DNA from: Planctomycetota bacterium
Lineage (GTDB): Bacteria; Planctomycetota; SZUA-567; H5-PLA8
Length of the DNA stretch: 64,000 nucleotides
Direction: 5' to 3'
NCBI GenBank assembly: GCA_023150555.1
Contig: JAKLKQ010000012.1
Span: forward strand, 62,001-126,000
Numbering within the stretch: position 1 is the stretch's first letter; each line of letters starts with the position of its first letter. Of this stretch, positions 23,534 to 31,859 are shown one piece after another. Position numbers and translations under genes: made by a program. The notes beneath the pieces were generated by a model. The model saw only the letters and a list, made by a program, of their open reading frames with translations. It did not search any database and was not told where the DNA came from.

Positions 23534-23935
23534 ATGCTCGTCCAGGTCGAACTCTACCAGATCATCATCACCGAGGGTTCGCAGACCCAGGGCATCGTGC
23601 TTAAGGAGAAGGACGGCGAGCGCTGCTTCCCGATCTTCATCGGCTTCAACGAGGCCATGGCGATCGACCGGAAGATCAAGGATTTCCAGGTGCCGCGCCC
23701 GCTGACGCACGACCTGCTGCAGAGCGTGATCGAGCAGATGGGCGGGAAACTCGAGAAGATCATCCTCAACGACCTGCGCGACAGCACGTACTACGCGCAG
23801 CTGATCATCACCCACGACAAGAAGACCATCGAAGTGGACTCGCGCCCCAGCGACGCGATCGCGCTGGCCGTGCGCATGGGCGTGCCGATCTTCGCCGAAG
23901 AGTCCGTCATCAACCGCGCGATGGTGGCCGAGTAG
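23534..23935 (+). CDS. Bifunctional nuclease family protein (BFN, DUF151)
   Basis: 133 residues from the ATG at 23534, with GGGAGAAGGA just upstream. MLVQVELYQIIITEGSQTQG opens the BFN domain, LKEKDGERCFPIFIGFNEAM is the characteristic 'lPI.Ig..EA' strand-helix, and VDSRPSDAIALAVRMGVPIF the 'SRPSDAiALA' motif that defines the family. Plant BFN1-type proteins show RNase and DNase activity; bacterial members are usually uncharacterized and often close to translation genes. It follows trpD by 95 bp on the same strand and could be co-transcribed. Confidence 0.88.
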   Translation: MLVQVELYQIIITEGSQTQGIVLKEKDGERCFPIFIGFNEAMAIDRKIKDFQVPRPLTHDLLQSVIEQMGGKLEKIILNDLRDSTYYAQLIITHDKKTIEVDSRPSDAIALAVRMGVPIFAEESVINRAMVAE

Positions 23936-24039
23936 CAAACGGCCGTACAACCTGACGCCGCACCTTTCGCTCATTCTTCAAATTCGTTGCCAGGTCAGGA
24001 TCTGGCTTATGGCAATTCGCTGGCTTTTCGATTTGGCTA

Positions 24040-24468
24040 ATGCTGGCGGCACTTATCGCGCTCACGTTGTATGTCTGCGTCTTCCTCGATTCCGACTTCG
24101 AGCGGATTCAGGAATCGATCCGCGAACGCTTCGTTTACCAGTGGCAAGTCTACCCCGGGCTGCTCCTCTGCTTCATGGGCTGGTGGCAGGGGCGGACGTG
24201 GGCGGGGCCGGCCGAAAATCTCCTGACGCGCTTCCATTTTCTACTGCAAGGCCTGGTGATCGCCTTCCTGCCGATCTGGATGCTGATGGTTCCCGCGTAT
24301 ATTGTTGACCGCGCTTTCAACCGGTTCGTGCCGGCGAGACCGGTCGCCTCGATTACCGTGGCCGCAGCGATCCTCGCGCTCTGCGTGGTCTACCTGTACT
24401 TCGCGGCCATGACAGTCCGGAACAGACAGAAGGAACCGGGGACCAAAGAACAGAATCCACGCATCTAG
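24040..24468 (+). CDS. Small three-TM membrane protein, unknown function
   Basis: 142 residues. Three hydrophobic stretches are visible: residues 1-16 (MLAALIALTLYVCVFL), about 66-90 (FLLQGLVIAFLPIWMLMVPA) and about 103-122 (ITVAAAILALCVVYLYFAAM), with a polar Lys/Glu-rich C-terminus. The ATG at 24040 has no Shine-Dalgarno sequence and the frame stays open upstream without an ATG, so the start is uncertain. No family recognised. Hydrophobic segments and codon use suggest a real gene. Confidence 0.5.
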   Translation: MLAALIALTLYVCVFLDSDFERIQESIRERFVYQWQVYPGLLLCFMGWWQGRTWAGPAENLLTRFHFLLQGLVIAFLPIWMLMVPAYIVDRAFNRFVPARPVASITVAAAILALCVVYLYFAAMTVRNRQKEPGTKEQNPRI

Positions 24469-24556
24469 CAGCCAAGCGCTTTCGAGCGCCTTGCCTCACC
24501 CTACGCTTAGCGGGTATCCTTGTAGCGGCCGGCGAGACGCCGGCGCCTTCTCATCC

Positions 24557-24646
24557 GGCGCGTTGCCCGAGTGGTCGAAGGGGGCTGTCTTGAAAACAGC
24601 TAGGCTCGCAAGGGCCTCGGGGGTTCGAATCCCTCACGCGCCGCCA
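24557..24646 (+). tRNA. tRNA-Ser (anticodon UGA)
   Basis: A complete class II tRNA of 90 nt. The acceptor arms are GGCGCGT (24557-24563) and ACGCGCC (24636-24642), followed by G73 and an encoded CCA. The anticodon stem GCTGT/ACAGC encloses CTTGAAA, giving anticodon TGA. A long variable arm typical of serine tRNA lies before GGGGGTTCGAATCCC. The aat gene begins 24 bp downstream. Confidence 0.97.
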
Positions 24647-24669
24647 CTTTTCTCCGCGGCGGGCGCACT

Positions 24670-25254
24670 GTGTTCACGCGCACGCTGAACGCCGAGATGG
24701 TCGAGGCCGCCTACCGGGAAGGCGTCTTCCCCATGGCCGAGCCCGACTTCGGCGTAATCAGCTGGCACCGTCCGGACCCGCGCACGATCATCCCGCTCGA
24801 CGGCTTCCACTGTTCGCACTCGCTCAAAAAAACGCTGCGGCGCGGGATCTTCGAGGTCACCTTCGACCGGGACTTCCGCGCGGTGATGGAAGGCTGCCGC
24901 GCCGGACGCCCGGTCTGGATCAGCGACGCCTTCATCAAGGTCTACGGGCAGCTGCACAAGGCGGGCAAGGCGCACTCGGTGGAAGTCTGGCACGAAGGGA
25001 AGCTCGCCGGCGGACTCTACGGCGTACACTTGGGCGGCGCGTTCATGGCCGAATCGAAGTTCCACCGCGTAACCGACGCAAGCAAGGTGGCGCTGTACTC
25101 GCTCGTCCAGCGCATGAAAGAGCGCGGATTCAAGCTGCTGGACGTGCAGTTCCTGACCGAACACCTGCGCACGCTGGGCGCCGTCGAGATCACCGATGCG
25201 CAGTACATGCGTAAGCTCCGCGCGGCGCTGAAAATCGACTGCCAATTGGTTTGA
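24670..25254 (+). CDS. aat: Leucyl/phenylalanyl-tRNA-protein transferase
   Basis: 194 residues from a GTG. AAYREGVFPMAEPDFGVISW and HRPDPRTIIPLDGFHCSHSL are the signature N-terminal segments, RPVWISDAFIKVYGQLHKAG and AHSVEVWHEGKLAGGLYGVH form the core, and FKLLDVQFLTEHLRTLGAVE closes the GNAT-like fold. The enzyme adds Leu or Phe from charged tRNA to N-terminal Arg/Lys of proteins, marking them for ClpS/ClpAP under the N-end rule. It is slightly shorter than the Escherichia coli protein because the extra N-terminal subdomain is reduced. No clp genes are nearby. Confidence 0.95.
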   Translation: MFTRTLNAEMVEAAYREGVFPMAEPDFGVISWHRPDPRTIIPLDGFHCSHSLKKTLRRGIFEVTFDRDFRAVMEGCRAGRPVWISDAFIKVYGQLHKAGKAHSVEVWHEGKLAGGLYGVHLGGAFMAESKFHRVTDASKVALYSLVQRMKERGFKLLDVQFLTEHLRTLGAVEITDAQYMRKLRAALKIDCQLV

Positions 25255-25425
25255 ACAGCAGGGGTGAGCAGGGGTGCCGCTTCGCTGCACCTTCTTGATA
25301 CCGTTCACGCGTGCATGAGGTGTTCCGAGAAGGCTGGCGAAGCCACACCACCCCTCACCCCTCGCCCCAGCCCACTTCCTTTTCCTCCTTCATACGGCGC
25401 GGTGCTTCCCTTATTCTTCCGGCGC

Positions 25426-26970
25426 ATGAACGCCCCCGCTTTGCACTGCGACGGAATCGTCAAACGCTTCGGCGCGACGACGGCGCTCGACGGCGCTACG
25501 CTTTCCGTCGCCGCCGGCACCGTCCACGCGCTGGTCGGCGAGAACGGCGCGGGCAAGTCCACGCTGATGAACGTCGTCTCGGGGCTGCTGCGGCCCGACG
25601 AAGGGCGCGTCGAGATCTTCGGCGCGGCGGCGCGCTTCGGTTCGCCGCTGGACGCCGCGGCCGCCGGCATCGGCATGGTGCACCAGCACTTCCTGCTGGC
25701 CGGGGCGCTGACCGTCGCGGAGAACGTCGCGCTGGGCCTGCGCGGTTCCCCGTTCGGCTGGCGCTTCGACCGGCGCGCGGCCGAAGAACGCATAGAGAAG
25801 CTCGCCGCGGAGACCGGCCTTTACGTCGATCCGCAGGCGCGCGTCGACGATCTGAGCGTCGGCCTGCGGCAGCGCGTCGAGATCCTGAAGGCCCTCGCGC
25901 GCGGCGCGCGCATCCTGCTGCTCGACGAGCCCACTGCCGTGCTGGCGCCCAGCGAGGTGCGTTCGCTCTTCGGCACGCTCCAGAAACTCCGCGCCGAAGG
26001 ACGCACCATCGTCTGCATCACGCACAAGCTCGACGAGGTCTTCCGCCTCGCCGGCGCGGTCACCGTGCTGCGCCGCGGGCGCACCGTCTTCGCCGGGCCG
26101 CTGAGCGGCATCGACGCCGAGGATCTCGCGCAGAAAATGGTCGGCGAGGCCGCCACCGCGCCGCCGAAGGCCATGCCGCGAGAACCCGGGCCCGTCGTAC
26201 TGCGCGCGAAGGACCTCACCGTACCCGCCGAACAGGGTACGGGCCTGCGCGAGGCCGCCTTCGAACTGCGCGGCGGCGAGATCCTGGGCGTCGCGGGCGT
26301 GGAAGGCAACGGGCAGGAAGAGCTGGCAGCGGCGCTGGCCGGCCTGCTGGCGATCGCGCCGCCGGGGCGCGTTGAACTGTGCGGCGAGGAGATCACGCGC
26401 TGGAGCGTGCGCGCGCGCACCGAAGCCGGCCTCGCGCTGATCCCCGCCGACCGGCAGCACGAAGGCCTGGTGCTGGAATTGACGCTCGCCGAGAACCTGG
26501 TTCTTCGCGAAGTCTTCTCCAGGCAGCGCGCCGCGCTGCACCGCGGGCCGTTCCTGGACCATGCGCGCATCGAGGCACACGCGCACGAGCGGCTGGGCGC
26601 CTTCGGCGTCGTGCCGCCCGACCCGCGCCTGCCGGCGGGGAGCCTCAGCGGCGGCAACCAGCAGAAGGTGGTGGCCGCGCGGGAACTGAGCGGCGCGCCG
26701 CGCGCGATCCTGGCCTGCAACCCCACGCGCGGGCTGGACATCGCCGCCGCCGCGGCTGTGCACGAACGCCTTCGTGCGGCGGCCGCGTCGGGCGCGGGCG
26801 TCCTGCTGGTCAGCTCGGACCTCGACGAGATCCTGCTCCTGTCCGATTCGATCGCCGTGCTGTACGGCGGGCGGCTGCGCGTGCTGGGCGCGCGCGCCGC
26901 GGGGCTGGACAAGGAGGCCGTGGGCCGCGCCATGGTGGGGGCGGCGGAGGCGGATACGCAAAGCGCATGA
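25426..26970 (+). CDS. ABC transporter ATP-binding protein, nucleoside/sugar type (two ABC domains)
   Basis: 514 residues from the ATG at 25426. ABC domain 1 has Walker A VGENGAGKSTLMN (about 37-49), Q-loop VHQHFL, a signature LSVGLRQRVEI and Walker B ILLLDEPTAVL. Domain 2 keeps the family's modified Walker A (VAGVEGNGQEEL), signature LSGGNQQKVVAAREL and ACNPTRGLDI. This double-ABC layout matches RbsA/NupO/YufO proteins that pair with two distinct permeases. It overlaps the next gene by four bases (ATGA). The substrate-binding (BMP/PnrA-type) lipoprotein that normally belongs to the operon is not in the window. Confidence 0.92.
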   Translation: MNAPALHCDGIVKRFGATTALDGATLSVAAGTVHALVGENGAGKSTLMNVVSGLLRPDEGRVEIFGAAARFGSPLDAAAAGIGMVHQHFLLAGALTVAENVALGLRGSPFGWRFDRRAAEERIEKLAAETGLYVDPQARVDDLSVGLRQRVEILKALARGARILLLDEPTAVLAPSEVRSLFGTLQKLRAEGRTIVCITHKLDEVFRLAGAVTVLRRGRTVFAGPLSGIDAEDLAQKMVGEAATAPPKAMPREPGPVVLRAKDLTVPAEQGTGLREAAFELRGGEILGVAGVEGNGQEELAAALAGLLAIAPPGRVELCGEEITRWSVRARTEAGLALIPADRQHEGLVLELTLAENLVLREVFSRQRAALHRGPFLDHARIEAHAHERLGAFGVVPPDPRLPAGSLSGGNQQKVVAARELSGAPRAILACNPTRGLDIAAAAAVHERLRAAAASGAGVLLVSSDLDEILLLSDSIAVLYGGRLRVLGARAAGLDKEAVGRAMVGAAEADTQSA

Positions 26971-28058
26971 GCGAGCCCGCGTCCGAGAACCCACGGAGCC
27001 CCGACCGGGCCAGCGCCGCGCTGAACGCCGCGATGCTTCTGCTGGGCGGCGCGGTGCTGCTGGCGCTGGTGGTAAAGGCCTGCGGCGCGCAGCCGGGCGA
27101 GGCCTTCGCCGCGTTCGCGAAGGGCGCCTTCAGCAGCGGCGTGGCCTGGGGCCAGACCCTGTCCCGCGCGCTGATCCTGACGCTGTGCGGGCTGGCCGTC
27201 GCGCTTAGTTTCCGCTGCGGGCTCTTCAACATCGGCGCCGACGGGCAGATGACGGCGGGCATGATCGCCGCCGCAGCGCTGGGCACGCGGCTGCTGCCGG
27301 CGGGCACGCCTTGGTTCATCGGATTGCCACTGTTGATGCTGGCCGGGATGCTGGCCGGCGCAGCGTGGTCGCTGCTGGCGGGCGCGCTGAAGCACTGGCG
27401 CGGCGTGAGCGAGGTGATCTCGACGCTGATGCTGAACCTCGTCGCGCTGATCGTGCTGCCGTACATGGTAAGCTACGCGTTTTTGCTGCAGCGCGCGGAC
27501 ACCAGCGAACGCACCGGCACGGCGCTTCCCGATAGCCTGCAGATGCGCGGATGGGACGGCACGAGCTTCCATTCGGGCGTCTTCCTGATACTGCCGGCGG
27601 CGCTGCTGGTGTGGCTGGCGGTCTACCACACGCGCGCGGGACTGAGCCTGCGCGCGACGGGACTGAACGCGAAGGCCGCGCGCGCCTGCGGCATTCCGGT
27701 GCGGCGGGTGACGGCGCTGGTCTTCGCGGCCGCGGGTGCGCTCTCCGGGCTGGCCGGCGCGCTGGGCGTGGCGGCCTTCGGGTACCTCACCTTCGAGCCG
27801 CTGTATCCGAACTACGGCTACATGGCGATCGCGGTGGCGCTGGTGGCGGGCCTGCATCCGCTGGGCGTGCTGCCGGCGGCGTTCTTCTTCGCGGTGCTGG
27901 AAGTCGGCACGCAGGCAATGGAGAGCAGGGCCGGCGTGCCGCACGAGGTCGTCTACGCGATCCAGGGCGCGGTGATCCTGCTGCTCTTGGCGCGGGGCGT
28001 GCACCTGCCCGGCACCGAAGCCGCGGGCACGGCGGCCGAGACGGGGTCGAGGGAATAG
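26967..28058 (+). CDS. ABC transporter permease, nucleoside type (NupP/YufP-like)
   Basis: 363 residues with about eight to ten membrane helices. SFRCGLFNIGADGQMTAGMI near 86-105 is the conserved FNIGxxGQ motif of the branched-chain/sugar/nucleoside permease family, and EVISTLMLNLVALIVLPYMV lies near 150. LSLRATGLNAKAARACGIPV (about 226-245) is the cytoplasmic coupling loop. The start ATG overlaps the ATPase stop (ATGA). It forms one half of the membrane channel with the next permease. Nucleoside rather than sugar is inferred from the two-permease layout. Confidence 0.88.
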   Translation: MSEPASENPRSPDRASAALNAAMLLLGGAVLLALVVKACGAQPGEAFAAFAKGAFSSGVAWGQTLSRALILTLCGLAVALSFRCGLFNIGADGQMTAGMIAAAALGTRLLPAGTPWFIGLPLLMLAGMLAGAAWSLLAGALKHWRGVSEVISTLMLNLVALIVLPYMVSYAFLLQRADTSERTGTALPDSLQMRGWDGTSFHSGVFLILPAALLVWLAVYHTRAGLSLRATGLNAKAARACGIPVRRVTALVFAAAGALSGLAGALGVAAFGYLTFEPLYPNYGYMAIAVALVAGLHPLGVLPAAFFFAVLEVGTQAMESRAGVPHEVVYAIQGAVILLLLARGVHLPGTEAAGTAAETGSRE

Positions 28059-28061
28059 CGC

Positions 28062-28961
28062 GTGGACTTCCTGGACCCGTTCCTGGCCGCGACGCTGCGC
28101 AACGCCACGCCGCTGCTGCTGGCGGCGATGGGCGAGTTGATCCTCGAACGCGGCGGCGTGCTGAACATCGGCATCGAGGGCGTGATGCTCTTCGGCGCCT
28201 TCTTCGGCTTCCTGACCGCGTGGGCGACGGGATCCCCCACGTGCGGCGCGGCGGCGGCGATGCTGGCCGGCGCGCTGCTGGCCGCGGTGCTGGCGGGCAT
28301 GGTGCTGCGCCTGAAGGCCGACCAGATCGTCGTCGGCATGGCCCTGAACCTCGTCGCGCTGGGCGTGACGGGCACGTTCAACAGCGCGCTGCAGGGCTGG
28401 CTGCGCAGGCAGGGGCGCCCGGCGCAGCCCAGCGCTCCGATCTTCGAGCCGCTGCTGCCTGCGCTCGGCGCGCTGGGCAATCAAACGCTGATCACGTGGG
28501 CGGCGCTGCTGGCGGTGCCGTGCGTTTGGTACTACCTGAACCGCAGCGAACGCGGCCTGGAGCTGCGCGCGGTGGGCGAGAACCCGGCGGCGGCGGAGGC
28601 CAGCGGCATCCACGTGGCGGCCTGCCGCTTCAAGGCCTGCCTGGCCGCCGGGATGCTGGGCGGGCTGGGCGGCGGATTCCTGACGATCTCGCAAGCCGCG
28701 TCGTTCGCGCCGAACACGACCAACGGGCGCGGCTTCGTGGCGCTGGCGGCGGTGGTGCTGGGGCGCTACGGAGCATGGGGCTCGGCGGGAGCGTGCGTCT
28801 TCTTCGGCGCGGCGTTCTCGGCGCGCGACCACTTCCAGGCCACGGGCTTGAAGGTCCATCCCGAGGTGCTCGCGATGCTGCCCTACCTGCTCACCCTCGC
28901 CGCGCTTGCCTTCACGCTGCAGAAGCGCAGCGGCGCGCCGGCGGGCCTCGGCAAGCCCTGA
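28062..28961 (+). CDS. ABC transporter permease, nucleoside type (NupQ/YufQ-like)
   Basis: 299 residues, polytopic, GTG start three bases after the preceding stop. LRNATPLLLAAMGELILERG and GVLNIGIEGVMLFGAFFGFL (about 40-59) are hallmarks of the second, shorter permease in BMP-family nucleoside importers. LELRAVGENPAAAEASGIHV is the coupling loop. Third gene of the ATPase-permease-permease operon; there is no fourth gene for a binding protein before the next transcription unit. Confidence 0.88.
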   Translation: MDFLDPFLAATLRNATPLLLAAMGELILERGGVLNIGIEGVMLFGAFFGFLTAWATGSPTCGAAAAMLAGALLAAVLAGMVLRLKADQIVVGMALNLVALGVTGTFNSALQGWLRRQGRPAQPSAPIFEPLLPALGALGNQTLITWAALLAVPCVWYYLNRSERGLELRAVGENPAAAEASGIHVAACRFKACLAAGMLGGLGGGFLTISQAASFAPNTTNGRGFVALAAVVLGRYGAWGSAGACVFFGAAFSARDHFQATGLKVHPEVLAMLPYLLTLAALAFTLQKRSGAPAGLGKP

Positions 28962-29002
28962 GCGCCTTCTGAACCGGCAGCGCAAGCGGGCCGCGCCTCC
29001 TT

Positions 29003-29014
29003 TATAATAGCGGC
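29003..29014 (+). promoter_or_regulatory. TATAAT box six bases before the ATG (likely leaderless start)
   Basis: TATAAT at 29003-29008 is followed by only AGCGGC and then the ATG at 29015. A transcript would begin at or very near the ATG, and there is no Shine-Dalgarno sequence. No good -35 hexamer is visible. The same geometry occurs before rnr and tsaB. Confidence 0.5.
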
Positions 29015-29851
29015 ATGCTGGCCCTCACGCGCCGCGTCACCTTCTGCGCCGGACACGTCTACAAGGGCGGCGGCCTGAGCGCCGCCGAACTGTCGGCGTT
29101 CTTCGGCCCCGCCGCGCTGCCCGGCGGGCACGGGCACAACTACATCCTGGAACTGACCGTCGAAGGCCCCGTCAGCGGCCGCGACGGCATGGTCGTGAAC
29201 ATCAAGGATGTCGACGCCGCGCTGAAGGAACTGCTCGCGCCGATCGACCACCGCATGCTCAACGACGCGATGGACGAATTCCGCAACGCGGTGCCGACCA
29301 CCGAGCGCCTGGCGCAGGCACTCTTCGCGCGTTTGCCGAAAAAAATCGGCGCGGCCGTTCCGACGGCGCTGCGCCTGGAAGAGCAACCCGGTCTGTACGT
29401 GGAGCTGGAAGGAAAGGACCCCGCCATGGTCTACCTGACGCGATCGATCGAGTTCGCCGCCGCCCACCGCCTGCACGCGCCGGCCCTGAGCGACGAGGAG
29501 AACCGGCGCATCTACGGCAAGTGCAACAACCCCAATGGCCACGGGCACAACTACGTCGCCGAGATCACCGTGCGCGGCGAGCCCGACGCGAAGAGCGGCA
29601 TCGTTGTGGACCTGGGCAGACTCGAGCAGCTGCTGGCCGAGGAAGTCGAAGAGCGCTTCGACCACAAGCACCTCAACAAGGACCTTCCGCACTTCAAGGA
29701 CCTGGTGCCCACGGCGGAGAACATCGCCAAGGTGCTGTGGGAGGTGCTGGCGGCGAAGATCCCTTCGTGCCGCGACGGCGGCAAGGCCGAGCTGCACCGG
29801 GTGCGGCTGATCGAGACCGCACGCAGCTGGTTCGACTATTACGGGAAATAG
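29015..29851 (+). CDS. Tandem fused 6-pyruvoyl-tetrahydropterin synthase/QueD-family protein
   Basis: 278 residues made of two PTPS (T-fold) domains. The C-terminal domain (about 140-278) is complete: zinc His at FAAAHRLH and GHGHNY (His151, His176, His178), catalytic Cys170 in YGKCNNPNG, FDHKHLN with Asp216/His217, and Glu267 near the end. The N-terminal domain (about 1-135) keeps zinc ligands His14, His39 and His41 and IDHRMLN, but where the Cys belongs it has Ala33 (GPAALPGGHGHNY). PTPS-family proteins act in tetrahydrobiopterin or queuosine synthesis (7,8-dihydroneopterin triphosphate to a pterin product). With no queuosine genes nearby the pathway is open. Monocistronic, with its own terminator downstream. 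Confidence 0.85.
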   Translation: MLALTRRVTFCAGHVYKGGGLSAAELSAFFGPAALPGGHGHNYILELTVEGPVSGRDGMVVNIKDVDAALKELLAPIDHRMLNDAMDEFRNAVPTTERLAQALFARLPKKIGAAVPTALRLEEQPGLYVELEGKDPAMVYLTRSIEFAAAHRLHAPALSDEENRRIYGKCNNPNGHGHNYVAEITVRGEPDAKSGIVVDLGRLEQLLAEEVEERFDHKHLNKDLPHFKDLVPTAENIAKVLWEVLAAKIPSCRDGGKAELHRVRLIETARSWFDYYGK

Positions 29852-29854
29852 AGA

Positions 29855-29880
29855 GAGCGGCCGCAAGGGCCGCTCCCTTT
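29855..29880 (+). terminator. Hairpin terminator between convergent PTPS and anti-sigma/cyclase genes
   Basis: Perfect 8-bp stem GAGCGGCC (29855-29862) and GGCCGCTC (29868-29875), loop GCAAG, then CCCTTTA. Placed just after the PTPS stop; the T-tract is short, so termination efficiency is uncertain. It could also serve the opposite strand. Confidence 0.6.
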
Positions 29881-29901
29881 AGTGCGTCGTGTCCGTATCC
29901 C

Positions 29902-31842
29902 TTACCGGTAGATCGGCAGGTAGCGGTAGTAGACCTCCAGGCACATCGCGCCGAGGGCGGTGGACATCACGCGCCCGCCGTAGATGTGGCCCTGCGCCTC
30001 GGTGTAGAGGGGGTCCCAGCTGCCGTCGAAGTCGCCGTCCTTGCGCTGGCTGTTGATGAGCGCTGGCTTCATGGCCTCGTTCCACACCTTCCAGTGGTCG
30101 CCGCCGACCTGGAACATCGTCAGCGTGCCGTAGTACCAGTAGTAGAGGTTGAAGCGCGCCACGTCCTGGGTGGGCAGGTTCTCGGGCTTGTGCATCAGGT
30201 TGGCGGGCCCGGCGACGCCGGCCGACGTGGGCTTCTCGCCGCCGACCAGCAGGCGCGTGAGCGAAGCGGCGCTGGTCAGGGCCATGTTCTTGTGGCCGTG
30301 GCGGTTCTTGGGCTCGGCGGTGCCCTGGTACCACATCATCCCGCCTTCCCAGTAGGCCGCGTCGCCCTGGGGCGCGTTCTCGAGTTCCTGGCCGGCGTTG
30401 ATCCAACGCATCGCGCCGTCGTAGCTGGCCGGATCGACATGCAGGCCTGCGACCTTGGCGGACTTGATGGCCATCACGTTCCAGCCTGTGACGGAGGTGT
30501 CGTTGATGCCGGCGTTAGGCGCGTAGCCCCAGGCCTCGTACTCGCTCTGCCCCTTCTTGCGCTGCCCGAAGACGACGCCGTCGATGGCGCGCTGCGCGGC
30601 ATCGGTGACCTTCGGGTCGCGGCACATGGCGGCGGCCTCGGCCAGCGCCAGGCCCGCCACGCCCTGCGTGTAGTTGCTGCCGTGGTTGTTGCAGTAGCGG
30701 CCGCGCCCGTTGGCCTTCTCGGTCTGGTCGAGGGTCGTGATCATCCACTCCAGGCCGCGGCGCACGTTGTCCTTGTACTTGCCGATCTTGCTGGTGTGGC
30801 CGGCGCCGAGGAAGGCCAGCAGCGCGTAGCCGGTCATGGCCGCGTCGCCGTTGACACCCTGGGTGCGGCCGTCCTGCCGCGCCTCGTGCTTCCAGGCGCT
30901 CCAGCTGCCGTCGGCTTCCTGGTGCCGCGCGAGCCATTCCAGGGCCTTGTCGACGGCGCTTTCGGTGGCCTTGCCGCCGCCGCCGGCGATGGCACGGCGC
31001 AGGCGGCCGCCGGCGCCGTTGGGCCGGCCGAAGGCGCCTGCACGCCCGCCGCCGCCGACGCCGATGGAACCGACAGTGCCCTGTCCGCCCAGCCAGATGT
31101 CGCTGATGCCGTCTTCGCCCTTGCTGTCCTTCGCGTCGCTGTCGTTGTCGGTCTCGACCTGCTCGGCGAACTCGACGACTTCATGCGTGTCGATGGGCTG
31201 CTGGTCGCTGACGACCTCGCTCTCCTGCACGATCGGGATGGGCTTCTCGATGATGTCGCGTTCGAGCTTCTTCTCGGGCTCGGGCGGCTTCTCCTGCTTC
31301 TCGAGGTTGGTGACGATGACCATGTCTTCCTGCTTGGCCTGCATCACGACCATGCCGATCAGGAAGACGAGCAGGATCAGCAGGCCATGGAAGGCGCCGG
31401 AGATGATCCACCACGGCGCGGAGCCGAAGTGCGCGCTGAGGCTGTCCATAAAGCCGCCGGCGGCGACCGGCTCGCCTTCTTCCTCGCCCTCGAGCATCTC
31501 TTCTTCGTAGTCGCCGGCCACGGCCGCGGGGGCGGCGGCGGCCATGCGGGCGCTCTTGCCGCGCGGCAGCGCGACGCCCTTGGGCGTGCGCTTTAACCGC
31601 GCCTCGGCGCCCTGGTCGAAGCCGTCGTCCAGGGCCTTGGCGCCGATGGTGCCGTCCATCAACGCGAACATCTGCTTGTACTCGTCGAGCGCCTTCTGGC
31701 AGCGCGGGCAGGCGGCGACGTGGCCTTCGACACCGCGGACCTCGTTGACCGTCAGGTTGCCCTCCAGCAGGTCGCGGAAGGCCTCGGGCGCCGTGCGGCA
31801 GTCGAAGGTCGCGTGGGCGGCGTGGGCGGAATGGTTGGTCAT
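29902..31842 (-). CDS. Zinc-finger anti-sigma-like protein fused to a terpene-cyclase/prenyltransferase-like domain
   Basis: 646 residues from the ATG at 31842 (GGAAAGGAAG upstream). A zf-HC2-type anti-sigma finger lies near 35-50 (EGHVAACPRCQKALDEYKQM, H-x3-C-x2-C). One membrane helix follows at about 140-165 (SGAFHGLLILLVFLIGMVVM). An acidic and Gly-rich linker runs to about 290. The C-terminal 350 residues show the alpha/alpha-barrel repeat style of squalene-hopene cyclases and prenyltransferases, with QW-like motifs such as HQEADGSWSAWK and DGDFDGSWDP, and YCNNHGSNYTQGVAGLALAE. It lies 17 bp after the sigma gene. I infer that the cytoplasmic finger holds the sigma factor and the external barrel senses an envelope or lipid-related signal; catalysis is unlikely to be assumed without the DxDD acid motif, which I do not see. 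Confidence 0.78.
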   Translation of the reverse strand: MTNHSAHAAHATFDCRTAPEAFRDLLEGNLTVNEVRGVEGHVAACPRCQKALDEYKQMFALMDGTIGAKALDDGFDQGAEARLKRTPKGVALPRGKSARMAAAAPAAVAGDYEEEMLEGEEEGEPVAAGGFMDSLSAHFGSAPWWIISGAFHGLLILLVFLIGMVVMQAKQEDMVIVTNLEKQEKPPEPEKKLERDIIEKPIPIVQESEVVSDQQPIDTHEVVEFAEQVETDNDSDAKDSKGEDGISDIWLGGQGTVGSIGVGGGGRAGAFGRPNGAGGRLRRAIAGGGGKATESAVDKALEWLARHQEADGSWSAWKHEARQDGRTQGVNGDAAMTGYALLAFLGAGHTSKIGKYKDNVRRGLEWMITTLDQTEKANGRGRYCNNHGSNYTQGVAGLALAEAAAMCRDPKVTDAAQRAIDGVVFGQRKKGQSEYEAWGYAPNAGINDTSVTGWNVMAIKSAKVAGLHVDPASYDGAMRWINAGQELENAPQGDAAYWEGGMMWYQGTAEPKNRHGHKNMALTSAASLTRLLVGGEKPTSAGVAGPANLMHKPENLPTQDVARFNLYYWYYGTLTMFQVGGDHWKVWNEAMKPALINSQRKDGDFDGSWDPLYTEAQGHIYGGRVMSTALGAMCLEVYYRYLPIYR

Positions 31843-31859
31843 GTCAGGACTTCCTTTCC

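Noticed and set aside
25821-28985. Open frame of over 1000 codons on the minus strand across the ABC transporter operon.
   Set aside because: Antisense to genes with clear ABC and permease motifs; composition is Arg/Ala/Gln-rich without any domain.
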